In this document: positions 17,283 through 26,420 of the stretch, one piece after another
Numbering within the stretch: the stretch's first letter is position 1
Layout: each line of letters begins with the position of its first letter
Source of the DNA: Campylobacter curvus
Lineage (GTDB): Bacteria; Campylobacterota; Campylobacteria; Campylobacterales; Campylobacteraceae
Assembly: GCF_013372125.1 (NCBI RefSeq)
Contig: NZ_CP053826.1
Span: 1,426,001 to 1,490,000, forward strand
Direction: 5' to 3'
DNA: 64,000 nt
Notes under the pieces: model-generated
What the model saw: the letters and a program-made list of their open reading frames with translations, nothing else
Databases searched by the model: none
What the model was told of the DNA's origin: nothing
Position numbers and translations under genes: made by a program

Positions 17283-18299
17283 ATGGACAGGATAGTCGAG
17301 ATCGAAAAAGTAAGTTTCGAGAGCGAATTTGAAGTATCTTTGCGCCCTTCAAGCTTTGATGACTACATCGGGCAGGAGAAGATAAAGCAAAATTTAGACG
17401 TTTTCATAAAGGCCGCCAAAAAGCGCGGCGAATGCCTGGATCACGTGCTCTTTTACGGTCCTCCCGGACTTGGCAAGACCACGCTCGCACACATCATAGC
17501 AAACGAGATGGCTGTCAGTATAAAAATGACCGCAGCCCCGATGATAGAAAAAAGCGGCGATCTGGCGGCGATCTTAACAAACCTACAAGAGGGCGACGTG
17601 CTCTTTATCGATGAGATCCACCGCCTAAGCCCCGCGATCGAAGAGGTGCTTTACCCTGCAATGGAGGACTTTCGCCTCGACATTATCATCGGCTCAGGCC
17701 CCGCAGCGCAAACGATAAAGATCGATCTGCCGAAATTTACGCTCATCGGCGCTACGACGCGTGCCGGTATGATCTCCGCGCCGCTACGAGATCGCTTTGG
17801 GATGGATTTTAGGCTTCAGTTTTACAGCACCGCCGAGCTTAGTAGGATCATCCAGATAGCCTCTGTAAAGCTTGGCAAAGAGTGCGACAAGGCAGCCGCC
17901 CTAGAGATAGCAAAACGCGCTAGGGCCACGCCTCGCATAGCGCTAAGGCTGCTAAAACGTATCCGCGACTTTGCCGAGGTCAATGACGAGGCCATGATCT
18001 CTCACGAACGCGCAAAAGAGGGGCTAAACGCACTTGGCGTAAATTCGCTCGGGTTTGACGAGATGGATATAAAATATCTTGAAATTTTACTTGACGCCAA
18101 ACGCCGTCCGCTAGGCCTTAGCACTATCGCTGCGGCACTTAGCGAGGACGAGGGCACGGTTGAGGACGTCATCGAGCCTTATTTGCTGGCAAACGGCTTT
18201 ATCGAGCGCACGGCAAAGGGGCGCATCGCAAGCGAGAAATGCTTCGAGACTTTTAAAATAAAACTAAACCGAACAAAAGGGCTTTTTGATGGTGAGTAA
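17283..18299 (+). CDS. ruvB: Holliday junction branch-migration helicase RuvB
   Basis: RuvB is the hexameric AAA+ motor that drives RuvA-bound Holliday junctions. Walker A is GPPGLGKTT (starts residue 59), Walker B/DExH is LFIDEIHRL, sensor 1 is [16 protein letters not shown] with the arginine finger region, and the C-terminal winged helix includes RTAKGR. The 338-residue length is typical. The gene overlaps the following membrane-protein gene by 14 bases. Confidence 0.97.
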   Translation: MDRIVEIEKVSFESEFEVSLRPSSFDDYIGQEKIKQNLDVFIKAAKKRGECLDHVLFYGPPGLGKTTLAHIIANEMAVSIKMTAAPMIEKSGDLAAILTNLQEGDVLFIDEIHRLSPAIEEVLYPAMEDFRLDIIIGSGPAAQTIKIDLPKFTLIGATTRAGMISAPLRDRFGMDFRLQFYSTAELSRIIQIASVKLGKECDKAAALEIAKRARATPRIALRLLKRIRDFAEVNDEAMISHERAKEGLNALGVNSLGFDEMDIKYLEILLDAKRRPLGLSTIAAALSEDEGTVEDVIEPYLLANGFIERTAKGRIASEKCFETFKIKLNRTKGLFDGE

Positions 18300-19335
18300 C
18301 AGCAGAATTTTCTTTGGTATCTTTATATTTGTGGCGCTCTCGCTCGTGATTTATCTGTTTAAGCCGTTTTTACTAGATCTCTTCATCGCTGCACTTTTAG
18401 CCGTAGCCACTTCAAACATAAATGTGCTGTTTTTAAAGCTCACAAAAGAGCGCAAAACGCTTTCGGCCGCACTCACGACGGCAGTTTTGTTCACACTTTT
18501 CATCGCGCCTTTTTTATACGCAGTGATCGAGCTTACCAGATACGCTTCGACCTTTAATATGAACAACATAACGGGCACGATAGATTACATCAAAAACTAC
18601 AACTTCGCGCTGCCTTCATCGATCGAGTTTTTAGAGCCGAAATTTAAAGAATTCATCGCTCAGGTCGACATCAAAGCAATCACAGCCAACATTTTGACAA
18701 ACCTTGCAAATTTAGGCAAACTAAGTGCGAAATTTATCGCCGATGTCGCTTTCATCCTCGTATTTTTCTTTTTTGCGATCCTTTATGGCAACGAGCTTGT
18801 CATTTATATGAAAAAGGCGCTTCCGATGAAAGAGAGCGAGAGCGGCTTTATACTAAGCGAGATGGCTAACGTGATGAGCGTGGTGCTTTACTCTATCATC
18901 ATAAACGCGATCTTGCAAGGGCTTTTGTTTGCCTTCATCACGATCATCTACGACTATAATGGCTTTTTGACGGGTATCTTGTTTGCCTTCATGTCGCTCA
19001 TCCCGGTAGTGGGCGGGGTCTTAGCCTGGGCGCCTATCAGCCTTTACGAGCTCGCAAACGGCAATGCTACAGGTGCTATCGTCATCGCGCTTTATACGAT
19101 CATCGTGATCTCGGTCATCGCCGATACGTTTTTAAAGCCGCTGGTGATCAAATTTATAAACGACAAACTAGTAAAGATCCCGACTAAGATCAACGAGCTT
19201 TTGATATTTTTCGCGATGATAGCAGGCATCACCACATTTGGCTTTTGGGGGCTCATACTTGGACCTGCGATCGTTACGTTTTTCCTCTCGACCATCAAGC
19301 TTTACGTGCTTTTAAAAGAGCGCTCGGTCGTTTGA
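18286..19335 (+). CDS. AI-2E family (TqsA/PerM-like) membrane protein
   Basis: A 349-residue protein with about eight membrane helices in the family arrangement. Two hydrophobic hairpins lie near the N-terminus, then a soluble loop (residues about 90-145), then helices through [11 protein letters not shown] and the C-terminal [16 protein letters not shown]. Members move small molecules or ions; some export AI-2, others are antiporters, so substrate cannot be named. It overlaps ruvB by 14 bases, a pairing seen in related genomes. Confidence 0.85.
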   Translation: MMVSNSRIFFGIFIFVALSLVIYLFKPFLLDLFIAALLAVATSNINVLFLKLTKERKTLSAALTTAVLFTLFIAPFLYAVIELTRYASTFNMNNITGTIDYIKNYNFALPSSIEFLEPKFKEFIAQVDIKAITANILTNLANLGKLSAKFIADVAFILVFFFFAILYGNELVIYMKKALPMKESESGFILSEMANVMSVVLYSIIINAILQGLLFAFITIIYDYNGFLTGILFAFMSLIPVVGGVLAWAPISLYELANGNATGAIVIALYTIIVISVIADTFLKPLVIKFINDKLVKIPTKINELLIFFAMIAGITTFGFWGLILGPAIVTFFLSTIKLYVLLKERSVV

Positions 19336-19357
19336 AATTTCAAATTTAGGATGCAAA

Positions 19358-19729
19358 ATGATCTATGAAGACGAATTTATAAAAGTAGAGCAAGAGGCGA
19401 GTGAACTGCCTTGGGTCAAAATTTTCACCCAAAAGCCGTTTAAGGAGCTTAGCGACTGCGACGAGCAAACACGCGCGCATCTGTTTGAAGCGATAATGAT
19501 GACCGAAAGGGCGATGCTGAAATTTTATAAACCCACAAAGATCAATATCGCAAGCTTTGGCAACTACGTCCCGCACGTGCATATCCATGTCATCGCGCGT
19601 TTTAAAGACGATAAATTTTTCCCACAAAGCGTCTGGGGTGAGGTGCAACGCGAAAGCTCGCTAAATTTACCGCAGTTTGAGCGGTTTGCAAAAATTTTAG
19701 CCACCGAGCTAAAGGATGAATTTTGCTGA
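19358..19729 (+). CDS. HIT family protein
   Basis: A 123-residue histidine-triad protein with H73-V-H75-I-H77 in VPHVHIHVIARF, the nucleotide-binding and catalytic motif of HIT hydrolases/transferases. The preceding strand KINIASFGN is also typical. Substrates are usually adenosine-phosphoramidates or dinucleoside polyphosphates; the exact one cannot be inferred. Its stop overlaps the TTG start of the next gene. Confidence 0.85.
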   Translation: MIYEDEFIKVEQEASELPWVKIFTQKPFKELSDCDEQTRAHLFEAIMMTERAMLKFYKPTKINIASFGNYVPHVHIHVIARFKDDKFFPQSVWGEVQRESSLNLPQFERFAKILATELKDEFC

Positions 19730-20610
19730 ATTTTAGGAAAAACAAGGTCGCTTATATAGTCGTTTTCATCGTATTTTTGGTATTTGGACTGCTTTATGAT
19801 CTCTACTGCTCTTATGAGCAAGAGCAGCAGCAAAGCAATATGAAGAGCTTTTTTGACTATCACATAAAGCAGCTAAACAAAAATATCGAGGACGCAAAGC
19901 TCTCGTCTATGGCGATAGCAGTGCTGCTAGGACAAAACGACAGCATACAAAAATGCCTGCTGAATTTAGACAGGGGCGAATGTATAAAAAACGTGAATAA
20001 CATCGTAAATACGCTAAGCGCGGTCTCGATGTATAACAATATAAAAATTCATCTGCATACAAAAGATCTTAAAAGCTACGTAAGAAGCTGGGATACAAAT
20101 CAGTTTGGCGACACGCTGACGTCGTTTCGCTATCTGATAAACCAAGCCATAAAAAAGCAAAAACCAGTCGCCGGCATAGAGGCTGGAGTGGCGGGCGTTT
20201 ATATGCGTGCAGTCTCAAGCGTAGCATACGAGGGCGAAAACATCGGCAGTGTCGAGGTTTTACTAAACTACGAGCATTTGGGGAATTTTTTCAAAGAGCA
20301 AGGCATCGACCTTTTCGTGTTGCTTGACAAAAACCAAGCCATCTCGCACAAGCCGGGGCCAAATGACGATCTTTTAAAAGACTATTACATAGAAAATTTA
20401 AACAGCGCGAATTTAAATATCCTCGAAATTTTGCGCGGCATAGACTTTGAAAAGACTGATTTTTACGCGTATAAGACGCACTATTTTAGCATGGTGCCTC
20501 TCATCGACGCTAGCTCAAAGAGGATAGGATACTACGTGCTTCACATAAACACGGACACCAAAGAGCGCAACATATCGCAAAACTATCTGCACGCCGAGGA
20601 GCTGTTTTAA
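19723..20610 (+). CDS. Membrane-anchored Cache-like sensor protein without output domain
   Basis: A 295-residue protein with one N-terminal membrane helix (about residues 10-30) and a large extracytoplasmic domain. Its pattern (long helix, then RSWDTNQFGDTLTSFRYLI, VAGIEAGVAGVYMRAVSSV, YVLHINTD) resembles the dCache/PDC ligand-binding domains of chemoreceptors and kinases. The protein ends after this domain with no HAMP, kinase, cyclase or MCP part. The TTG start at 19723 overlaps the HIT stop and has AAAGGA upstream. It faces the sensor kinase of the psr operon, but a functional link is only a guess. Confidence 0.6.
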   Translation: MLNFRKNKVAYIVVFIVFLVFGLLYDLYCSYEQEQQQSNMKSFFDYHIKQLNKNIEDAKLSSMAIAVLLGQNDSIQKCLLNLDRGECIKNVNNIVNTLSAVSMYNNIKIHLHTKDLKSYVRSWDTNQFGDTLTSFRYLINQAIKKQKPVAGIEAGVAGVYMRAVSSVAYEGENIGSVEVLLNYEHLGNFFKEQGIDLFVLLDKNQAISHKPGPNDDLLKDYYIENLNSANLNILEILRGIDFEKTDFYAYKTHYFSMVPLIDASSKRIGYYVLHINTDTKERNISQNYLHAEELF

Positions 20611-20674
20611 GATGTCTCGCTCGCAAGTAGCGAGTAAGCGAATTTGACTACGCTTAAATTTCAAGAAACATCTT
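20609..20674. repeat. Three-way hairpin structure between convergent genes, possible repeat remnant
   Basis: AAGATGT (20609-20615) can pair with ACATCTT (20668-20674). The two adjoining internal stems are CTCGCT/AGCGAG (20616-20634) and TAAGCG/CGCTTA (20635-20656), a three-way junction. On the minus strand it contains GCGTAGTCAAAT, a 12-mer also found in repeat copies A and E. It may act as a convergent terminator, though a clear T-run is missing. Confidence 0.5.
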
Positions 20675-21779
20675 TTAAAATTTTAAACGTATAAAAAAAT
20701 GTGCTGCCCTCGCCGGGCACGCTCTTTACATCATAGGCGATGTCATTTTTTTTGCAGATTTCAGAGACGATGTTGAGCCCCAGTCCAAAGCCGCCTTGCA
20801 CCTCATCTTCGCGCTCGTATCGTTTCCAGATACGTTTGGTGTCTTTTATGCCCTCGCCGAAGTCCTGCACGCTAAGCACGGCCGTATCGCCATTTTGAGC
20901 TAAATTTATGAAAATTTGCGTATCTTGCGGGCTATATTTTATGGCGTTGGTTATGGTGTTGTCGATGATGCGCTGGGCGGCGAGCTTGCTTATGAGCACG
21001 AATACGCCGTCTTTTATGTCGGTGATGAGTTTTATATGTTTAGCCCCGGCGACACTTCTTAAAAACCTGACTCGCTCAAGCGCATACATACCAAGATCCA
21101 GCCTCTCTTTTGGGAATTTTATATATCCGCGCTTTATGAAGTATTCCACGTCTTCGTAGGTTATTTGCATCTGCTTAAGCGCATTTTTGATGCGGTTTGT
21201 ATATTTGTTCTCAAGCCCCAGCATCTCCAAATTTATCCCGGCCACGCCAAGAGGCGTTTTTAGTTCGTGCATGGCGTCGTTAAAGAAGTTGTTCATATAT
21301 TTTTGCACGTCCTTGTAGGGCTTGACGCTACCAAGGTAGGAGACATAAAGTATAAATGACACCGCCGTTAGTATCAAAGTCAGCATGAGTGCGGTCAAAA
21401 ACAGCATCTTTTTATGGCTTTGCTCCTGGGCGATCACGATGTAGTAAGGCTGTTTGTCTTTGACAAAAAAGCTCTTGTAAAACAAAAATCCGTCTTGCTC
21501 CAGCACTATAAATTTAAAATCTTTAGGTTTCATCGTCAGGTTTGAAACGATAGGGGTGAAATTTTGATCATAAATCGCGTATTTGTAGATAAGCGAGCTT
21601 GGCATGCTCTCGTTGCCTAGAAACAGCGTCCTTATGCGCTTTTCGTGTTTTATGAGGCCAAAAAGATTTTTAGAGGTCTCATCTTTTTGGCTTAAATTTA
21701 AGATGACGAAGCTTTGAAAGACAAATAGCGCCATTATGATAAATGTCGCTAATATCGGGACTTTAAAGCTTTTTTGCAT
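20661..21779 (-). CDS. Sensor histidine kinase, co-transcribed with psrABC-type genes
   Basis: A 372-residue kinase with two membrane helices (about 8-29 and 126-149) enclosing a small periplasmic domain of about 95 residues. The DHp motif is MHELKTPLGV with H171. The catalytic domain has the N box NTITNAIKYSP, DFGEGI, and the G box GGFGLGLNIV. There is no HAMP domain. The start overlaps the response regulator gene by 17 bases. The stimulus is unknown; its operon partners suggest sulfur-compound or redox sensing, which is inference. Confidence 0.9.
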   Translation of the reverse strand: MQKSFKVPILATFIIMALFVFQSFVILNLSQKDETSKNLFGLIKHEKRIRTLFLGNESMPSSLIYKYAIYDQNFTPIVSNLTMKPKDFKFIVLEQDGFLFYKSFFVKDKQPYYIVIAQEQSHKKMLFLTALMLTLILTAVSFILYVSYLGSVKPYKDVQKYMNNFFNDAMHELKTPLGVAGINLEMLGLENKYTNRIKNALKQMQITYEDVEYFIKRGYIKFPKERLDLGMYALERVRFLRSVAGAKHIKLITDIKDGVFVLISKLAAQRIIDNTITNAIKYSPQDTQIFINLAQNGDTAVLSVQDFGEGIKDTKRIWKRYEREDEVQGGFGLGLNIVSEICKKNDIAYDVKSVPGEGSTFFYTFKILKDVS

Positions 21780-22431
21780 CTATGCGGTAACCGACTCGTC
21801 TTTTTGAGGTGATAAAGTCGTTTGAAGTCTTTTGGCGGATCTTTAGCACGTGCATGCGGATATCGGCGCCGTCTATCTCTTTATCGCCCCAGACTTGCTC
21901 TCTGATATCCTCCATGCTCACGTAGGTATTCAAATGAGCGACCAAGCACTGCACGAGCTCGATCTCTTTGGCGCTTAGCTCGATCAATACGCCATTATGA
22001 TGCAAGGTCTTTTTATTCGCGTTGAAGTCGAAGTCGCCGTTTAGTTTGACGATGTTTTTATCATCCACGCTATAATACTTCCTCATAAGCTCGCCCACGC
22101 GAAATTTCAGCTCGGCAAGCTCGAAAGGCTTCTTGAGGTATTCGTTGCATCCTAGCTCGTAGCCTATCGCCATATCGTCTATATCTACAAGCGAGGTCAT
22201 TATCATTATAGGAGTGTCTAAATTTAGGCTTTTTATGTATTTTATGACCTCGTGTCCGCTAAGATGCGGCACCTTGATATCTAGTATGAAGAGATGGTAA
22301 AAATTCTTAGCTATCAGATCACAGGCCATCTGTCCGTCGCTGGCGCATTCGACATCGTAGCCTAGTGTCTGCAAATACTCGCAGACACTTTCGCAAAATT
22401 GTAAATCATCCTCTAAAAGTAAAATTTTCAA
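21763..22431 (-). CDS. OmpR/PhoB-type response regulator, co-transcribed with psrABC-type genes
   Basis: A 222-residue regulator with receiver residues E7/D8/D9 (LLLEDDL), phospho-acceptor D51 (LFILDIKVP), the T/S-K pair (IMTS ... KKPF), and a C-terminal winged helix (VWGDKEIDGADIRMHVLKIR, KRRVGYRI). It begins three bases after the stop of the psrC-like gene and overlaps the kinase, so all five genes appear to be one operon. A likely target is the operon's own promoter upstream of psrA, but no binding site is evident by eye. Confidence 0.9.
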   Translation of the reverse strand: MKILLLEDDLQFCESVCEYLQTLGYDVECASDGQMACDLIAKNFYHLFILDIKVPHLSGHEVIKYIKSLNLDTPIMIMTSLVDIDDMAIGYELGCNEYLKKPFELAELKFRVGELMRKYYSVDDKNIVKLNGDFDFNANKKTLHHNGVLIELSAKEIELVQCLVAHLNTYVSMEDIREQVWGDKEIDGADIRMHVLKIRQKTSNDFITSKRRVGYRIDAKKL

Positions 22432-22434
22432 GTT

Positions 22435-23409
22435 TTAAGCCCCCGTAAAAATTTGCCCTGCATAAACTATGTAGTATCTTAGCAAAATTACGCCGCAAAT
22501 TACAATAAACGTGTTAAAAACTATCACGGCAGGCTTAAAAGCGTGTCCTTTTAACGCAGTGAAGTCGATTAATATCGGTAAAATCAGTCCCACGCCAAGC
22601 ACGCCTATCCAAAAGATAAATGCCAGGTAGTTTGCACTAAGCGCCTCTTTTGCCGCCTTCATGCTGACTTCGCCGCCGTTAAACATCATAGCAAATAGCA
22701 CGCCAAGAAGCGCGATCTCGCAAACTATCGCAAAAAGATCGAATTTAAGCAAGCTTGAAACCACGTGCCTATCTACGTCCTCTTTAAAAAAGGCCATACC
22801 GCAAAGCACACTGGCTGCGATACCAGAGCTAAAACCGGATACCAAAAACAGCACAGGTAGCACCCAAGTATCCCAAAGCGGCACTTTATGCACGGCACTT
22901 AGCAAAAAGCCCGTATATACGCCAACTCCGATAGCCAGGACAAAAAGCAAAATTTCTATGAATTTTACCAGGCCAGAGCCGATCAGCAGATCTGAAATTT
23001 TACCCGGCAAGACGAAATTTAGCCTCTTTACCTGCGGTGCGAAAGCTACCAGCAAATACACGCAAGCAAGCGGCGTATAGACTAAAAGCAACGCGACGCC
23101 GATAGACATCACGGAGGTGAAATTATACTTTAAAAGTATCCAGTAAAAGCTAAGCGGCTTACCAAGATCAAGCACCAAAAGCGATAGTCCCGTTATGATC
23201 GCTAGCGGCGCGAGGATGGCTGCAGCCTTAAAGCAAGCGTCAAAGCGAGAGCCGGCTGAAATTTGAGCTAAATTTATAAATTTCCATCTATATTTTATCG
23301 CCACCATCATCGCACCCGCAGAAAGCCCCGCCAAAAATAGATACAAGGCTATCGGCCACGGCCAGTAAATTTCAGTGTATTGAGTCATGCTTCCCCACAT
23401 GTTATTCAT
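22435..23409 (-). CDS. psrC: NrfD/PsrC-family membrane quinone subunit
   Basis: A 324-residue integral membrane protein with about eight to nine helices. The opening WPWPIALYLFLAGLSAGAMM is typical of NrfD/PsrC, the subunit that oxidises menaquinol and hands electrons to the iron-sulfur subunit. It overlaps the psrB-like gene by 8 bases. Whether the complex reduces polysulfide, thiosulfate or another sulfur compound cannot be told from this subunit. Confidence 0.82.
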   Translation of the reverse strand: MNNMWGSMTQYTEIYWPWPIALYLFLAGLSAGAMMVAIKYRWKFINLAQISAGSRFDACFKAAAILAPLAIITGLSLLVLDLGKPLSFYWILLKYNFTSVMSIGVALLLVYTPLACVYLLVAFAPQVKRLNFVLPGKISDLLIGSGLVKFIEILLFVLAIGVGVYTGFLLSAVHKVPLWDTWVLPVLFLVSGFSSGIAASVLCGMAFFKEDVDRHVVSSLLKFDLFAIVCEIALLGVLFAMMFNGGEVSMKAAKEALSANYLAFIFWIGVLGVGLILPILIDFTALKGHAFKPAVIVFNTFIVICGVILLRYYIVYAGQIFTGA

Positions 23410-23968
23410 GGCTTCCTCCTTTGCGGTTAGCTATCATCGCAAGCTGCGGATGAGTCTTAAACTCGGCTTTTGGCAGATAGACCTTTTTGTTTTTCATGAG
23501 CTTTGAAATTTCAGAATTTTCATCGTTTATGTCGCCAAAGACCAGCGCATCCGTCGGACAAACGCTGACGCAGGCAGGCTGCTCGTCTTTAGAGAGTCTG
23601 TTTTCGTAGCAAAACGTGCATTTTCCTATCTCGCCTGTCTTTGGTTCGACGAAGCGAGCGTCGTAAGGACAGGCTAATATGCAGTATTTGCAGCTCACAC
23701 AGATACGGTGATCTAGTAAGGTGACGCCCTCTTTCGTCTTAAAACTAGCTCCCGTCGGACAAACGTCCACGCAAGGGCTATCCTCGCACATCACGCAGCT
23801 TTGGCGGATAAAGTCAAGCTTTAAATTTGGAAATTCCCCGCTCATCTTTGAATGCACCTGCAAGCGATAAACGCCGTTAGGAACGCCGTTTTCGCTCCTG
23901 CAAGCCACAGAGCACGCCTGACAGCCTATGCATAAATTTTCATCATGTATCATCATGTATTTTTTCAT
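23402..23968 (-). CDS. psrB: PsrB/PhsB-type four-cluster ferredoxin subunit
   Basis: A 188-residue iron-sulfur protein with four [4Fe-4S] cysteine groups: CIGCQACSVAC, CVMCEDSPCVDVCP, CVSCKYCILACP and CTFCYENRLSKDEQPACVSVCP. It lacks its own signal peptide and would be exported together with the Tat-carrying catalytic subunit. It links the membrane quinol site to the molybdopterin subunit. It starts 11 bases after psrA, with an AGGGGAG-like ribosome site. Confidence 0.88.
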   Translation of the reverse strand: MKKYMMIHDENLCIGCQACSVACRSENGVPNGVYRLQVHSKMSGEFPNLKLDFIRQSCVMCEDSPCVDVCPTGASFKTKEGVTLLDHRICVSCKYCILACPYDARFVEPKTGEIGKCTFCYENRLSKDEQPACVSVCPTDALVFGDINDENSEISKLMKNKKVYLPKAEFKTHPQLAMIANRKGGSHE

Positions 23969-23979
23969 TTTTCTCCCCT

Positions 23980-26265
23980 TTACGCCTTAAGTATATCCAC
24001 GCCGACATTTGTCACCATCGTAGCGGCCACCGGCCCCTCCTCGGGGCTCAAAAGAACGCTGGAATTCACGCCGATCCCGTTTGCGCGGCTCATGCCCGGT
24101 GTCACGTGGCCAAAGCCGTGATAAACAAACAGCGTGTCCTCTCTGATGCCCTGAGTGAGCATGATCTTGCCTTTTTGTTTGCCGTATTTGTTTTGCAAAA
24201 CGACCTCATCGCCATCTTTTAAATTTTTACGAGCAGCGGTATTTGGATGTATCCAGATAGGAGACTCACTCATTAGATCGTGTAAAAACGGCACGTTTTG
24301 AGTATGGCCGTTTGTATGTACCGGCGTTTTACCGCTCATCAGGCAAAGCTCATGCCCGTCAAAGACGTCGATATCTTTTGTATTTAGACAGCCATATCCA
24401 GGGAACTCCACCTCGACTTGCTCGCTAAAAAGCTCGATCTTGCCGCTTTTTGTAGCGAGCTTTGCTAGCCCGTCCATGAGGCCATTTTCACCTACAAACT
24501 GCGCTGCGTTTGGAAATTTCTCCACGAATTTATCAACAAGAGCCTTTTCTCTAAATAAAATTCCAGGTACCTTCCACGTGACATAACCGTCTTTTTCTAG
24601 CGCACTTAAGAGTTCGACATTGCCTTTTACCTGCTGCATACGCCACTCGCGCATGTCATTCCATGTATAAAGCTCATCTATCTTCATCCTGCGCGCAAGC
24701 TCTCTAAATATGCCTGCGCCATCCTTGGTGTCGCCTATTGGATCGACTATTTTATTTCGTATCATGTATGCTGGCTTGAGGCCCGACTTGTCCTCGATGC
24801 CTTCGTCGCGCTCGAGATATGTGCTCTCCGGTAAAACGACGTCGGCATAGGTAGCCATATCGTTTAGATAGATGTCGCTAACCACGATGAAATCGAGCTT
24901 CTTGAGCGCCTCTACGCTTTTATCGGTGCCTGCGACGTTTATTAGGTGATTGAAGCGGATGTTGAACCAGCCCTTTATAGGATAAGGTTTTTCGCTCAGT
25001 ATCGCCTCGTTTATATCCATCAAAACGCCGTGTTTGCGGCTGACGAATTTATGCTTCCCGCTATCTCCTGCGTGATCGAGACGTGTCACTTTAGGTACTT
25101 TAAACGGCTCGTCCATATTTTTAAGCTCCGGAAAGTCGCTCGTTCCGGTCAGTTTGTTGAAAGTCTTTGCGTTTTTACCGCCAAACAAGCCGCCTTTGAC
25201 CTCCCAGTTGCCCATCATCGCATTTGCCGTCATTATGGCGCGCGTTCGCATATATTCGGCCTTTGTCGTGGTCGTCTTGTGTCCAAAGTCAATGATGACG
25301 CGCGGAGCTGCAGCCCAAATTTCAGCCGCTATGCGCTCCACCGTATCGGCTGGTATGCCGGTGATCGCCTCTTGCCACTGCGGCGTGGTGTCTTTGGTGT
25401 TTTCCACGACCTTATCAAAGCCGATCGTAAATTTATCGACAAACTCCTTGTCGTATGTGCCGTTTTTTATCCAAGTGTTGATAAGCGCCATGACAAAGGC
25501 GATATCGGTGCCGGGCTTTACAGGCAGCCACTCGTCCGCCTTTGAGGCCACTACGCTAAATCTAGGATCCAGCACGAGTAGCTTGGTGTCCTTTTTGTCG
25601 GCAAATTTCGCCAGCTTTTTAGCATCAGCGATAACGATGCCTTCAAAGAGATTGTGCCCGAAATTCACAACATATTTTGCGTTTGCAAAGTCGCGCTTAA
25701 GCTTAGGCTTGCCATACATATGCTCGCACACCATTTGATATGTGATCGGACAGCAAGAAAAGTGTGAAAAGCAGTTTGGCGAGCCGTAGCTACTGGCGAA
25801 ATTTACCATTAGCTTATGAGTTTGGCTCGATTTTGCAGTGAAGACAAAACTCTGGGCTCCGTATTTTTCCTTGATCTCGAGCATCTTTTTTGCGACTAGA
25901 TCAAGCGCCTCGTCCCAGCTGGCCTCGCGCCACTTGCCCTCGCCTCGCTCGCCTGCGCGTATGAGAGGCTTTACGATACGCTCTTTGTCATAAAGCTGGT
26001 TGTGCCCTGAGCCGCCTCGAGCGCAAACAGACGTGGCTGTCCCGCTTACTTTGTGGTTGCCTTGTATGAAGATGTTTTTGCCATCGACCACGCGACCCTC
26101 GATAGGACAGCGCGAAGAGCACATCTCGCAAAAGCTTGGTGTGAAATTTTCACTGCCCTTTAGCGCACCGGCACCGACTGCACCGAGGCTTCCGGGCGTA
26201 AGACAGGTCGCTAGAGCGCTAGCACCCGCACCGATTTTCAGGAAATCTCGTCTAGATTTATCCAT
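23980..26265 (-). CDS. psrA: Polysulfide/thiosulfate reductase molybdopterin subunit
   Basis: A 761-residue molybdopterin oxidoreductase of the PsrA/PhsA group. It has a Tat signal (SRRDFLKIGAGASAL), [4Fe-4S] cysteines C46, C49, C53 and C81, and a cysteine in FSHFSCCPITY at the molybdenum-ligand position. The C-terminal cofactor domain ends with GHVTPGMSRANGIG. The length is close to Wolinella PsrA. The periplasmic enzyme reduces polysulfide or thiosulfate with quinol-derived electrons. Substrate choice between these, and tetrathionate, is unresolved. Confidence 0.88.
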   Translation of the reverse strand: MDKSRRDFLKIGAGASALATCLTPGSLGAVGAGALKGSENFTPSFCEMCSSRCPIEGRVVDGKNIFIQGNHKVSGTATSVCARGGSGHNQLYDKERIVKPLIRAGERGEGKWREASWDEALDLVAKKMLEIKEKYGAQSFVFTAKSSQTHKLMVNFASSYGSPNCFSHFSCCPITYQMVCEHMYGKPKLKRDFANAKYVVNFGHNLFEGIVIADAKKLAKFADKKDTKLLVLDPRFSVVASKADEWLPVKPGTDIAFVMALINTWIKNGTYDKEFVDKFTIGFDKVVENTKDTTPQWQEAITGIPADTVERIAAEIWAAAPRVIIDFGHKTTTTKAEYMRTRAIMTANAMMGNWEVKGGLFGGKNAKTFNKLTGTSDFPELKNMDEPFKVPKVTRLDHAGDSGKHKFVSRKHGVLMDINEAILSEKPYPIKGWFNIRFNHLINVAGTDKSVEALKKLDFIVVSDIYLNDMATYADVVLPESTYLERDEGIEDKSGLKPAYMIRNKIVDPIGDTKDGAGIFRELARRMKIDELYTWNDMREWRMQQVKGNVELLSALEKDGYVTWKVPGILFREKALVDKFVEKFPNAAQFVGENGLMDGLAKLATKSGKIELFSEQVEVEFPGYGCLNTKDIDVFDGHELCLMSGKTPVHTNGHTQNVPFLHDLMSESPIWIHPNTAARKNLKDGDEVVLQNKYGKQKGKIMLTQGIREDTLFVYHGFGHVTPGMSRANGIGVNSSVLLSPEEGPVAATMVTNVGVDILKA

Positions 26266-26420
26266 CTCTCCCTCCTTGATATTTTATGGCATTTTATTAT
26301 CTTTGCGTAAAAATAAGGTAAAAATTTGCTTAAATATAAAGTTTAATTTTTATATTTTATATTTTGAGATAAAGGCTATCAAAAAGTAGGATTTTTAATG
26401 AAATTTTGGGTTTTAAAATT
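26266..26420. other. Leader/promoter region of the psr operon
   Basis: About 150 bases of A/T-rich DNA between the psrA start and repeat copy D. GGAGGGAGAG precedes the ATG. The promoter must lie here or inside the repeat. TATATTTTATATTTTGAG and ATATAAAG stretches could supply a -10, but none is decisive. Confidence 0.4.
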
